From JALZHR01 sp036389695 (GTDB taxonomy: Bacteria; Acidobacteriota; Blastocatellia; Pyrinomonadales; Pyrinomonadaceae), in contig DASVWG010000550.1 of assembly GCA_036389695.1 (NCBI GenBank), forward strand, positions 1 through 7,325: a DNA stretch of 7,325 nt, written 5' to 3'. Position 1 is the stretch's first letter; each line of letters begins with the position of its first letter. Below are positions 1 through 5,548 of this stretch, piece by piece. Both the position numbers and the translations under genes were made by a program. The notes beneath the pieces were generated by a model. The model worked only from the letters and a program-made list of their open reading frames with translations. It was not told the DNA's origin and made no database searches.

Positions 1-344
1 ATATTTTTATCTTTATTAACTGTTGAATCACTTCTTCTTGACCAAAGAAAAAGGATATATTCATCGCCTTGTTTAAAACTTCCCTTACAACTTGAACGTG
101 CGCTTGTATCGATAACATAAATTTCCTGTTCAACTGCGCCCTTCCAAACTTTGCTTACATCAATCTTCCATTTTCCCTTTTCGTTATTACCCAAAATGAC
201 TTTTCCTTGAAGCACCGCGTCGGCATCATCGAAATCCGATTTAACTGACATATTGAGCCAATCACACATACAAGCCTTTGCTTTAACTGCTCCGGCGACA
301 GCGAAAAACATGAAAACGATAAAAACCAAAACAGCTTTTCTCAT
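1..344 (-). CDS. Exported NTR/TIMP-like domain protein, 3' end cut by window edge
   Basis: The open frame starts at ATG 344 and runs off the left edge, giving 114 visible residues with no stop. Residues 1-24 form a Sec signal peptide: MRKA, a hydrophobic stretch, then AKA before Cys25. The expected signal peptidase I cut leaves a mature N-terminus Cys-Met-Cys (C25, C27). Lys at -2 argues against a lipobox. The visible pattern is CxC, then DDADAVLQGKV (39-49), VSKVWKG (63-69), Cys86 and FKQGDEYILFL (90-100). It resembles bacterial proteins related to the netrin/TIMP (NTR) OB-fold, which usually read CxC, aD.VF.G.V, v...wKG, C...f..G..Yl. The function of the bacterial members is unclear to me. 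A GAGG at 354-357, 9 nt before the ATG, overlaps the amidohydrolase stop. The 11 bp gap suggests the two genes are cotranscribed. The family call is from pattern memory and the C-terminus is not seen. Confidence 0.72.
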   Translation of the reverse strand, partial: MRKAVLVFIVFMFFAVAGAVKAKACMCDWLNMSVKSDFDDADAVLQGKVILGNNEKGKWKIDVSKVWKGAVEQEIYVIDTSARSSCKGSFKQGDEYILFLWSRRSDSTVNKDKN

Positions 345-355
345 ATCAATAAACC

Positions 356-1639
356 TCATTTCACAATTGAATTCTGCTTAAAAACCTTGCCGTTTTTCAT
401 CACGAAATTAACGTTTTTGAGCGTCTCGATTTTCTCCGCCGGATTATCATTAACCGCAATAATGTCGGCTCGCATTTCGGCTTTCAGAAAACCGCGCGTC
501 TTTTCGACGCCGAGCAATCTCGCCGCGTTTACGGTCAAAGCCTGCAAAATCACGCGCGGCGGAATTCCGGCGGCAAGCCAATTATCAATTGTTTCAATCG
601 AGAGTCTGCCGCGCGGATATTCTTTCGTCGTGAAAATCACGTCGGGACCGAAAACCAGCGTCACGCCTTTCGCGTAAGCGCGTTTCACCGGAGCGGCAAA
701 CCAGCGCGCGTCTAAATCTTTATTTCCGCCCGGCGCGGCGCGCATTCGAGCGTCGGTTTCGGTAAACGGCGTCGGGACGAGCGCGATGTTTTTGCTTTTG
801 GCGATGTCCAGCGTTTCGTCGTCTATCTCGACGCCGTGTTCGATGGAATCGACGCCGGCTTCCGCCGCGTGGCGCGCGCCCTTTTGCGTCCAGCAATGCG
901 CGGCGACTTTAAAGCCGACGGCGTGCGCTTCTTCAATCACCAGTTTGATGTCGTCAACCGAATAAATATATCGCTGGTCGTCGACAACGATTTTGATAAC
1001 GCGCGCGCCGTAATGAATATTTTCCCGCACGGCTTTTTTCAATTCGTCGCGCGTGTCGGCGTAAAAATATTCGGGATTGCCCAATTCTCTTTTATCCGCC
1101 TGCATCTGAAACTGCCCGCCGTAGGGCGCGATAATGCGTCCGGCGTTGATGACGGTCGGACCCGGAACGGTTTCCTGGTCGATGGCGCGGCGCAGCTCCG
1201 TGTCGGCGTAATTTCCCGCGTTGCCGACGTCGCGCACGGTCGTGAAACCGTATTCGAGCATCGAGCGCGCGTTTGCCACGCCCTGAATCGCGCGCTTGGC
1301 GTTCGAATCCAGCAATGTCGTGATGTAATAATTGCCCGCATCGCGCTGGTGCTGCATATTCATACACAGATGCGTGTGCGCGTCGAACAATCCGGGCAAA
1401 ACAACTTGTCTGGACAAATCAATAACTGTTGCGCCCGCCGGAATCTGTACGTCCGCGCCGATAGCTTTAATGTTTTGCCCTTCGACCAGAATAATCTGAT
1501 TGCTTAAAATCGCGCCCGTTTCCGGGTCAACGACGCGTCCGGCGCGAATCGCCGTCACCTGCGCGCCCGCCGCCAAAACAAAACACAGCAGAAGCGAAAT
1601 CAGGACAATTGTTTTTTGTATCACGCTTACAGTTTTCAT
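356..1639 (-). CDS. Exported metal-dependent amidohydrolase (imidazolonepropionase/prolidase-like)
   Basis: This 427-residue amidohydrolase-superfamily enzyme starts with a Sec signal peptide (about 1-26, cut near AGA|Q), so it probably acts in the periplasm. A small beta-sandwich segment (about 28-78, RAGRVVDPETG) precedes the TIM barrel. Metal and catalytic residues are visible: H88 and H90 in FDAHTH, K216 in GARVIKIVVDD (likely carboxylated bridging lysine), H248 in VAAHCW, H268 in SIEHGVEID and D333 in FGPD. The C-terminus returns to the sandwich fold (ADIIAVNDNP, VMKNGKVFK). This layout fits the binuclear subgroup with Xaa-Pro dipeptidases, imidazolonepropionase-like enzymes and related amide hydrolases. 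The substrate cannot be told from sequence; a dipeptide or cyclic amide is a guess. The ATG at 1639 is the only start giving the full signal peptide, yet no good Shine-Dalgarno precedes it, because the leader consists of repeat sequence. It probably leads a two-gene unit with the NTR-like gene. Confidence 0.9.
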   Translation of the reverse strand: MKTVSVIQKTIVLISLLLCFVLAAGAQVTAIRAGRVVDPETGAILSNQIILVEGQNIKAIGADVQIPAGATVIDLSRQVVLPGLFDAHTHLCMNMQHQRDAGNYYITTLLDSNAKRAIQGVANARSMLEYGFTTVRDVGNAGNYADTELRRAIDQETVPGPTVINAGRIIAPYGGQFQMQADKRELGNPEYFYADTRDELKKAVRENIHYGARVIKIVVDDQRYIYSVDDIKLVIEEAHAVGFKVAAHCWTQKGARHAAEAGVDSIEHGVEIDDETLDIAKSKNIALVPTPFTETDARMRAAPGGNKDLDARWFAAPVKRAYAKGVTLVFGPDVIFTTKEYPRGRLSIETIDNWLAAGIPPRVILQALTVNAARLLGVEKTRGFLKAEMRADIIAVNDNPAEKIETLKNVNFVMKNGKVFKQNSIVK

Positions 1640-1652
1640 ATTTTTTATTAGC

Positions 1653-1679
1653 CACGAATAACACGAATAACACGAATTA
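1653..1679. repeat. Three 9-bp tandem units (CACGAATAA type)
   Basis: On the plus strand CACGAATAA occurs at 1653-1661 and 1662-1670, and a variant, CACGAATTA, at 1671-1679. On the minus strand this reads as repeated TTCGTGTTA ending in TTCGTGGCTAATAAAAAAT just before the amidohydrolase ATG. I recall similar intergenic strings from unrelated bacterial genomes, but that is unverified. Confidence 0.85.
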
Positions 1680-1700
1680 AATCAACTAAATCTATTTTTT

Positions 1701-1717
1701 ATCTGCGTCAATCTGCG
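1701..1717. repeat. Two-copy 7-bp repeat, 10-bp period (CGCAGAT)
   Basis: ATCTGCG occurs on the plus strand at 1701-1707 and 1711-1717, 10 bp apart. On the minus strand this is CGCAGAT-TGA-CGCAGAT, preceded by AAC and followed by a run of A. The TGA between the copies is the stop codon of the zinc-ribbon gene, so the repeat supplies its terminus. Confidence 0.75.
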
Positions 1718-2070
1718 GTTTCATTCTTTGTTTTCTCTGTCTTCTCTGCGCCCTCTGCGGCTAATTCCCTTTTTCGCTGTTTTTCCTCTTCGATTCGCTC
1801 AATCACGTCCGCCGCGCGCGGATTTTTCGCCTGCAAAATTCGATTTTGGATGTAAATGCGGCTGTCTTTATCGTTAAATTTATAACCGTTGTCAGCCAGA
1901 ATTTTCATCACTTCCCAGCGCTTTTTATTCAGACGGCGCGGCGGCTCGAAATACGCGCCCATATCAATCATCGCTTTCGCGCATTCGGGACATTTTCGCG
2001 GCTTTTCGCTCGTGTCTTTGGCGAAGCTTTTCCGGCAATCGAAACATGCCCAGCGCGTGTATAAGCTCAT
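1708..2070 (-). CDS. Small zinc-ribbon protein with repeat-encoded C-terminus
   Basis: This 120-residue cytosolic protein opens with a four-cysteine zinc ribbon: C9-x2-C12, a 14-residue loop, C27-x2-C30. A conserved-looking basic segment follows (GAYFEPPRRLNKKRWEVMKILADNGYKF in outline, 38-65), then a charged helical tail (about 86-103). I recall hypothetical proteins with this N-terminal layout from Bacteroidetes and Acidobacteria but know no function; binding nucleic acid or protein is possible. Residues 104-120 (from AAEGAEK to the end) and the stop codon come entirely from the tandem repeats at 1701-1758, so the native C-terminus probably lay near residue 103. The start at 2070 lies 7 bp after the SRPBCC-like stop. 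No clear Shine-Dalgarno is seen, so translational coupling is likely. Confidence 0.8.
   Translation of the reverse strand: MSLYTRWACFDCRKSFAKDTSEKPRKCPECAKAMIDMGAYFEPPRRLNKKRWEVMKILADNGYKFNDKDSRIYIQNRILQAKNPRAADVIERIEEEKQRKRELAAEGAEKTEKTKNETAD
1732..1758. repeat. Three 9-bp tandem units (GCAGAGNNN type)
   Basis: On the minus strand three degenerate 9-bp units follow one another: GCAGAGGGC (1750-1758), GCAGAGAAG (1741-1749) and ACAGAGAAA (1732-1740). They are in phase with the zinc-ribbon reading frame and encode AEG-AEK-TEK. With the two neighbouring repeats they form a mosaic of about 110 bp between 1651 and 1761. Confidence 0.8.
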
Positions 2071-2077
2071 TGTAAAT

Positions 2078-2626
2078 CTATGCGGCGGCTTCCGCTTTTT
2101 GTTTGACCAGCCGCAGCATCTCCTGCCGAATCCAGCCGCTGAAAGGCTTGATAAACCACCAGTAAAATCTAAAGCTCTCCTGCGTCGCCGCGCCCAGACA
2201 CTGCACTCTGGTTTCCGTTTTCAAACAAACTTCCTTTTCGCCGACTTCCGACAAAGTAAAATTCCAGGCGGCTTTGGCGTAACCTTCTTTATTGAAAGCC
2301 GCAAAGTCTTTCGCGTCGAGCTTTTGCACGTCGCCCGCCGGAGTCCAGAATTTTCCGGCAATCCCGAGCAGAATTTCCTCGTTCGGCTTTTCGCCCAGTA
2401 TGACGAAATTCGATTTCGTCATATCGCGCAGCGTCGAAGTTTTCGGGCTTTCATCGCAGCCATCTTTCGCGCTCAAACCGCGCAGCCGGAGCAGCCAGCG
2501 AATAACCGTCGATTCATTAAAATCAATTGATTCGAGCGCCGCCGAAACTTTTTCCGCCGAAGCGCGAATCGTTATTTCGTGCTTTTCGTCAAAATCGTAA
2601 ATTGGCAAAAATTCGTCAATCAACAT
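2078..2626 (-). CDS. SRPBCC/polyketide-cyclase-like ligand-binding protein
   Basis: This 182-residue protein has no signal peptide and is probably cytosolic. The opening FLPIYDFDEKHEITIRASAEKV (about 6-27, in outline) is typical of one SRPBCC (START/Bet v1-like) subgroup: an acidic lead-in, then a first beta strand and a helix with A-x-x-E-x-V. A later GIAGKFWTPAG segment, KEGYAKAAWNF and the terminal amphipathic helix (about 162-180) also fit the helix-grip fold. Such proteins bind hydrophobic ligands in a deep cavity; the ligand here is unknown. The ATG at 2626 follows the ybaK stop by 3 bp, and AGGA (2634-2637) sits 7 nt upstream inside the ybaK 3' end, so both are probably translated from one message. 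Confidence 0.72.
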   Translation of the reverse strand: MLIDEFLPIYDFDEKHEITIRASAEKVSAALESIDFNESTVIRWLLRLRGLSAKDGCDESPKTSTLRDMTKSNFVILGEKPNEEILLGIAGKFWTPAGDVQKLDAKDFAAFNKEGYAKAAWNFTLSEVGEKEVCLKTETRVQCLGAATQESFRFYWWFIKPFSGWIRQEMLRLVKQKAEAAA

Positions 2627-2629
2627 CTT

Positions 2630-3106
2630 TCAATCCTGTCTGACCGATACTTCCGAAACCTCTAATACTTCTTTCAAAACCCGCGGCTCGAGCGAAATCA
2701 AAAATCCGCGCTTGCCGCCGTTGATGTAAATCCGCGGTAACCCGAAAATCGTTTTCTCGGCGTAAACCGGCATCCGCGTTTTCACGCCGAAAGGCGACGT
2801 TCCGCCGACCATATAACCCGTTAATTTAGACGCCTTTTCGGGCGCGACCGGCGCGACCGATTTCACGTTTAAATGCCTTGCCAGGTTCTTCGCCGAAACC
2901 TGTAAATCGCCGTGCATCAACACAATCAAGGGCTTTCTCTCGCTCGTTTCAAATATCAAAGTTTTGACAATCAAATGCTCGTCAACGCCCAGCTCCTGCG
3001 CCGAATGCCGCGTTCCGCCCTTTTCGACGTATTCAAAAACGTGCGGCTCAAACTCCTGTTTCTTCTCGCGCAGGACGCGAATCGCGGGCGTTATCGGGTA
3101 ATCCAT
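2630..3106 (-). CDS. ybaK: YbaK/EbsC-type Cys-tRNA(Pro)/aminoacyl-tRNA deacylase
   Basis: This 158-residue, single-domain protein matches the usual YbaK length. Enzymes of this family hydrolyse mischarged aminoacyl-tRNAs, classically Cys-tRNA(Pro), in trans to prolyl-tRNA synthetase, protecting translation fidelity in the cytosol. Family marks are visible: the N-terminal TPAIRVLREKKQEFEPHVF segment, HSAQELGV (34-41), K48 in VKTLIF (the position of the catalytic lysine), the glycine-rich GYMVGGTSPFG (97-107) and the terminal INGGKRGFLISL (128-139). It starts at ATG 3106, 26 bp after the esterase stop, with only a weak purine stretch upstream, and is followed 3 bp later by the SRPBCC-like gene. 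Substrate choice within the YbaK/ProX/EbsC superfamily is not settled by sequence, but the GGTSPFG form favours YbaK. Confidence 0.9.
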   Translation of the reverse strand: MDYPITPAIRVLREKKQEFEPHVFEYVEKGGTRHSAQELGVDEHLIVKTLIFETSERKPLIVLMHGDLQVSAKNLARHLNVKSVAPVAPEKASKLTGYMVGGTSPFGVKTRMPVYAEKTIFGLPRIYINGGKRGFLISLEPRVLKEVLEVSEVSVRQD

Positions 3107-3132
3107 TATCTTTTCGTGACCGCAAACGGAAA

Positions 3133-4287
3133 CTAGCCGTCTTTATCTATCTGTTTCAGCCATTCGGCTTGCTCGTTTTCCGGCGTGTTTATCTGCTTCA
3201 TCGTCTTGATAAACCTCGCTTTATACGAATTGTAATCGGCTAACTTGTTTTTTTTCAGCAGCGTCAGCAGATTGGCGAATAAATCCAAATCCGTCGGATT
3301 CTGATTTACTTCCCCGGTCAAAAAACGTATGGCGTCGGCGGTTTTATTTGCTTTGACCAGCTCGTCAATCAGAATCGGCGCGTAGCGGCGCATTGAAATC
3401 GAAACTCCGAATCTTTCCTTTATTCTTTGCCGGTAATTGTCGGCTGCCAGAACGGCGCTCGAATTTTTGTCAAACAAGCTTCGCACGTCTATCTGCCATA
3501 ATGACGGCGCATAAATAAAATGCAGTCCTTCGGGTATCGAAAAATAAGGACTTTTCGCGTGTCCGAGCGTCTCGGAGCTGCCGAATCGAAAACGAAAGTT
3601 GCGATAAGACGCGTCCTTAAACTGTAAATTCAACGCTTCGGCAAATTCCCGAAACTGCTGTTCGGTTCCGTCGTTTTTCAGATACGTCGTCGAAACGTAT
3701 AAAGCGCGGTCGTTCGCCAAGCCGGATTTTGCCAGCGCGTCGATTTTACTTTTTATCTCGTCGATGTTCTTTTTGCCGTATGCCGGGCTGGCGGCAATCA
3801 CCGCGTTGAATAAATCGGGACGCCGCAGCAAAGCATCCAGCGCAAAACGTCCCGCCAGCGAATGCCCGATTAAGATTGTGTAATTCTGCGTTCGATAATT
3901 TTTCCGCACGAACGGGAAAACCTCGTCCGTCAAAAACCGGAAAAATTTATCCGAACCGGCATTATCGGCAAAATCCGTCCAGCGCTCTTTCTGCTCGATG
4001 CCGACGATTATCGATTCCGGCGCGTTAAACTCGGAAAGGTCGACGGCGTTTCTTTCCAGAAATCTTTTCGAAGCCGCCGCGTATTCAAACAAAGAGCGAT
4101 TGTTTCCGTCCAGCACAAAAACAATCTGAAAGCTGTCCTGCCGCAAGTCGTAATACTGCGGAACGTTTATCCAGAGTTTCCGGTCCTGATTCAAAACCTC
4201 GGAATGAATCGCAGCTTCGCGCGTCGCCTGCCCGAAACAAAAAGCCGGTATAACGAGAAATAAAACATATAAAATAATTCTCCGCAT
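3133..4287 (-). CDS. Exported alpha/beta-hydrolase esterase (Fes/IroE-like) with helical C-terminal extension
   Basis: Starting at ATG 4287, this is a 384-residue exported protein. Its signal peptide (MRRIILYVLFLVIPAFCFGQ) is canonical only from this ATG, preceded by GGCGGA at 7 nt spacing; a TTG at 4302 would add five residues. The core matches the putative-esterase alpha/beta-hydrolase family (PF00756 type, as in IroE, Fes and esterase D): a strand with VFVLDGNN, IIVGIEQKERWTDF, then the nucleophile elbow GHSLAG with Ser143 (counted from ATG 4287). A late His in ETLGHAKSP (His243) is the probable catalytic histidine; the acid residue is not assigned. After about residue 275 there is a 110-residue helical extension with TPR-like spacing (LVKANKTADAIRFL, NPTDLDLFANLLTLLKKNK). 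The substrate, perhaps an ester or siderophore fragment, is unknown. It follows the tag fossil directly. Confidence 0.85.
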   Translation of the reverse strand: MRRIILYVLFLVIPAFCFGQATREAAIHSEVLNQDRKLWINVPQYYDLRQDSFQIVFVLDGNNRSLFEYAAASKRFLERNAVDLSEFNAPESIIVGIEQKERWTDFADNAGSDKFFRFLTDEVFPFVRKNYRTQNYTILIGHSLAGRFALDALLRRPDLFNAVIAASPAYGKKNIDEIKSKIDALAKSGLANDRALYVSTTYLKNDGTEQQFREFAEALNLQFKDASYRNFRFRFGSSETLGHAKSPYFSIPEGLHFIYAPSLWQIDVRSLFDKNSSAVLAADNYRQRIKERFGVSISMRRYAPILIDELVKANKTADAIRFLTGEVNQNPTDLDLFANLLTLLKKNKLADYNSYKARFIKTMKQINTPENEQAEWLKQIDKDG

Positions 4288-4304
4288 AAATTTATCCGCC
4301 AATT

Positions 4305-4346
4305 ATACCGGAAGCACGAAACCGGCTGGTCATTTACGAGACCGCA
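4305..4346 (-). pseudogene. Fossil of a second tag gene: C-terminal 14 codons
   Basis: On the minus strand this segment reads CGLVNDQPVSCFRY, against CGLVNDHLVSCFRY in the intact Tag at 5006-5047. Codon by codon, 33 of 42 bases match. Of 9 differences, 7 are third-position synonymous changes (for example CTG/CTC, GTC/GTA, AAC/AAT, TGT/TGC, CGA/CGG); the other two change His to Gln and Leu to Pro. The lost His is a zinc ligand of Tag. Similarity stops just upstream at the TAA of the 59-residue ORF and just downstream after the Tyr codon. Mostly silent divergence means the copy drifted as a coding tag gene before it was cut down. It is too short to be functional. Confidence 0.85.
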
Positions 4347-4349
4347 AAA

Positions 4350-4529
4350 TTAAGACTGAATTTCCCTGCTCTCAAAACTCGAATCTTCCTGCTTTATTTT
4401 TGTCCGCCGGTCTTTATCTTTAGCGGATTTTATTTTTTTTGAATTCATCAATTTGACGCTTAAAAGCCAAAGCTCATCAAGCGTTTTTAATCTGGCAGTC
4501 ACCGCTTCCGGCGACATATCAACTTTCAT
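4350..4529 (-). CDS. Small basic/acidic protein coupled to nucleotidyltransferase; no family recognised with certainty
   Basis: From ATG 4529 the product is 59 residues: MKVDMSPEAVTARLKTLDELWLLSVKL, then a Lys-rich stretch and a polar tail ending SSFESREIQS. The start was chosen because the minus-strand GAGGTGG at 4533-4539 is an excellent ribosome site, and because it overlaps the nucleotidyltransferase stop by 11 bp (4519-4529). A TTG at 4559 would extend it but lacks support. The N-terminal helix with SPEAVTARLKTLDEL looks like a conserved short motif; I recall similar small proteins in Blastocatellia-like genomes without a known role. The tail (about 30-59) is low-complexity, charged and probably disordered. 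The arrangement (enzyme gene, then overlapping small gene) invites comparison with toxin-antitoxin or regulator pairs, but nothing here proves it. Confidence 0.7.
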   Translation of the reverse strand: MKVDMSPEAVTARLKTLDELWLLSVKLMNSKKIKSAKDKDRRTKIKQEDSSFESREIQS

Positions 4530-4986
4530 TTTCCACCTCGCGGAGTTTCTTAATATCAAGTAAATCCTGCTCGCGCCCGCTGATTGTTTTAAGCGAAATC
4601 AATCCTTCGCGCGAAACTGCCCAAACCTTTCCGTCTTCCCATTCAATTAACTCGCGATTTTCCCAAACGACTGTCAGCGGTTCGGTGACGAGCAGAAAAT
4701 CAATCGTAAAAAGCCTTTTCGATTCTTTATCAATTTTGGAAATTCGCCTGATTTCAATGGCGCCGTCGTGAAAATGAAGCGGCAAGCCTTCGACCTCATA
4801 GCCTAGATTTCGCGCTGTTTCCCAAGCCGCTGAAAGATTTTCCGACAAAATCAATAAATCAATATCAACCGTCGCGCGCGGCAAACCGTGAATCGCCATT
4901 GCCCAGCCGCCGCAAACTGCGTAAGCAATACCTTTTTCATTAAGTATTTCCGTCAAATCGGTAAATTCTTTCAGCAATCCCGACAT
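4519..4986 (-). CDS. Predicted nucleotidyltransferase (AbiEii/MNT-like fold)
   Basis: This 155-residue cytosolic protein carries the minimal nucleotidyltransferase signature: YAVCGGWAMAIHGLPRATVDIDLLI, with G26-G27, H33-G34, R37, T39 and the metal-binding pair D41/D43. D96 in FTIDFLLV is a good third carboxylate. The C-terminal VSREGLISLKTISGREQDLLDIKKL (124-148, outline) is the helix seen in AbiEii- and MNT-type relatives, where K and R contact nucleotide. The family transfers nucleotides to proteins, RNA or small molecules; members include AbiEii toxins and MntA antitoxins. The HEPN or AbiEi partner genes of those systems are not next to it; instead the 59-residue ORF overlaps its 3' end by 11 bp. 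The start at 4986 follows the tag stop by 4 bp, with GAGGA about 14 nt upstream. Its target is unknown. Confidence 0.82.
   Translation of the reverse strand: MSGLLKEFTDLTEILNEKGIAYAVCGGWAMAIHGLPRATVDIDLLILSENLSAAWETARNLGYEVEGLPLHFHDGAIEIRRISKIDKESKRLFTIDFLLVTEPLTVVWENRELIEWEDGKVWAVSREGLISLKTISGREQDLLDIKKLREVENES
4533..4539 (-). promoter_or_regulatory. Strong Shine-Dalgarno for the 59-residue ORF
   Basis: On the minus strand GAGGTGG lies just before AAA-ATG, inside the last codons of the nucleotidyltransferase. It decides the internal ATG at 4529 as start and suggests coupled translation of the two proteins. Confidence 0.7.
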
Positions 4987-4990
4987 TTTT

Positions 4991-5548
4991 TCAATTTATT
5001 TCCTCGTATCGAAAACACGAAACCAGGTGGTCGTTGACCAGACCGCAAGCCTGCATAAACGCATACATAATCGTCGAGCCGACGAAATTAAAGCCGCGTT
5101 TTTTCAAGTCTTTGCTGACGCGGCCGGAAACCGTAGTTTTCGCCGGAACTTCCGACATCGTTTTCCACGCGTTGACGAGCGGCTTGCCGCCGACAAACTG
5201 CCAGACGTACGAATCGAAAGAGCCGAATTCGTCTCTGATTTTCAAAAACTCCCGCGCGTTTTGAACGGTCGAAGCGATTTTCAGACGATTGCGAATAATG
5301 CCTTCATTCTGCAAAAGCTCCAAAATTTTTCTCGCCTCGTAACGCGCGATTTTTTCCGCTTGAAACGAGTCAAAAGCCGCGCGATAATTTTCGCGTTTCC
5401 GCAAAATCGTGTCCCAGCTCAAGCCTGCCTGCGCGCCTTCCAGAATCAAAAATTCAAACAAACGCCGGTCGTCGTGCGCGGGCACGCCCCATTCCTCGTC
5501 GTGATAGCGAATCGCCAAATCGTTTTTCGCCCAGTCGCAGCGCGTCAT
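4991..5548 (-). CDS. tag: DNA-3-methyladenine glycosylase I
   Basis: Tag removes 3-methyladenine (and 3-methylguanine) from alkylated DNA, the first step of base-excision repair. The ATG at 5548 gives 185 residues against 187 in E. coli and a typical opening, MTRCDWAKNDLAIRYHDEEWG; an upstream TTG at 5581 would add 11 residues without support. The four zinc-ligand positions are present: C4, H16, H174 and C178 (NDHLVSC), matching E. coli C4, H17, H175 and C179. The base-pocket glutamate is E37 in LEGAQAGLSW, and the GxNFVGSTIMYAFMQACG region is conserved. The start overlaps the lipoprotein stop by one base (TAATG), so translation is coupled. A 14-codon fossil of its C-terminus lies 701 bp downstream at 4305-4346, suggesting that this copy or its 3' flank was acquired. 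Confidence 0.95.
   Translation of the reverse strand: MTRCDWAKNDLAIRYHDEEWGVPAHDDRRLFEFLILEGAQAGLSWDTILRKRENYRAAFDSFQAEKIARYEARKILELLQNEGIIRNRLKIASTVQNAREFLKIRDEFGSFDSYVWQFVGGKPLVNAWKTMSEVPAKTTVSGRVSKDLKKRGFNFVGSTIMYAFMQACGLVNDHLVSCFRYEEIN

Noticed and set aside
836..1507. Long plus-strand open frame of 223 codons opposite the amidohydrolase gene
   Set aside because: It lies wholly antisense to a gene with clear catalytic motifs, its Arg/Val-rich translation has no recognisable domain, and it arises from the GC-biased codon positions of the real gene.
1651..1761. CRISPR array
   Set aside because: Unit lengths of 7-10 bp with no spacers rule this out; they are simple tandem repeats.
1889..2530. 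Plus-strand open frame of 213 codons opposite the zinc-ribbon and SRPBCC-like genes
   Set aside because: It spans two real genes in antisense and has no motif or ribosome site.
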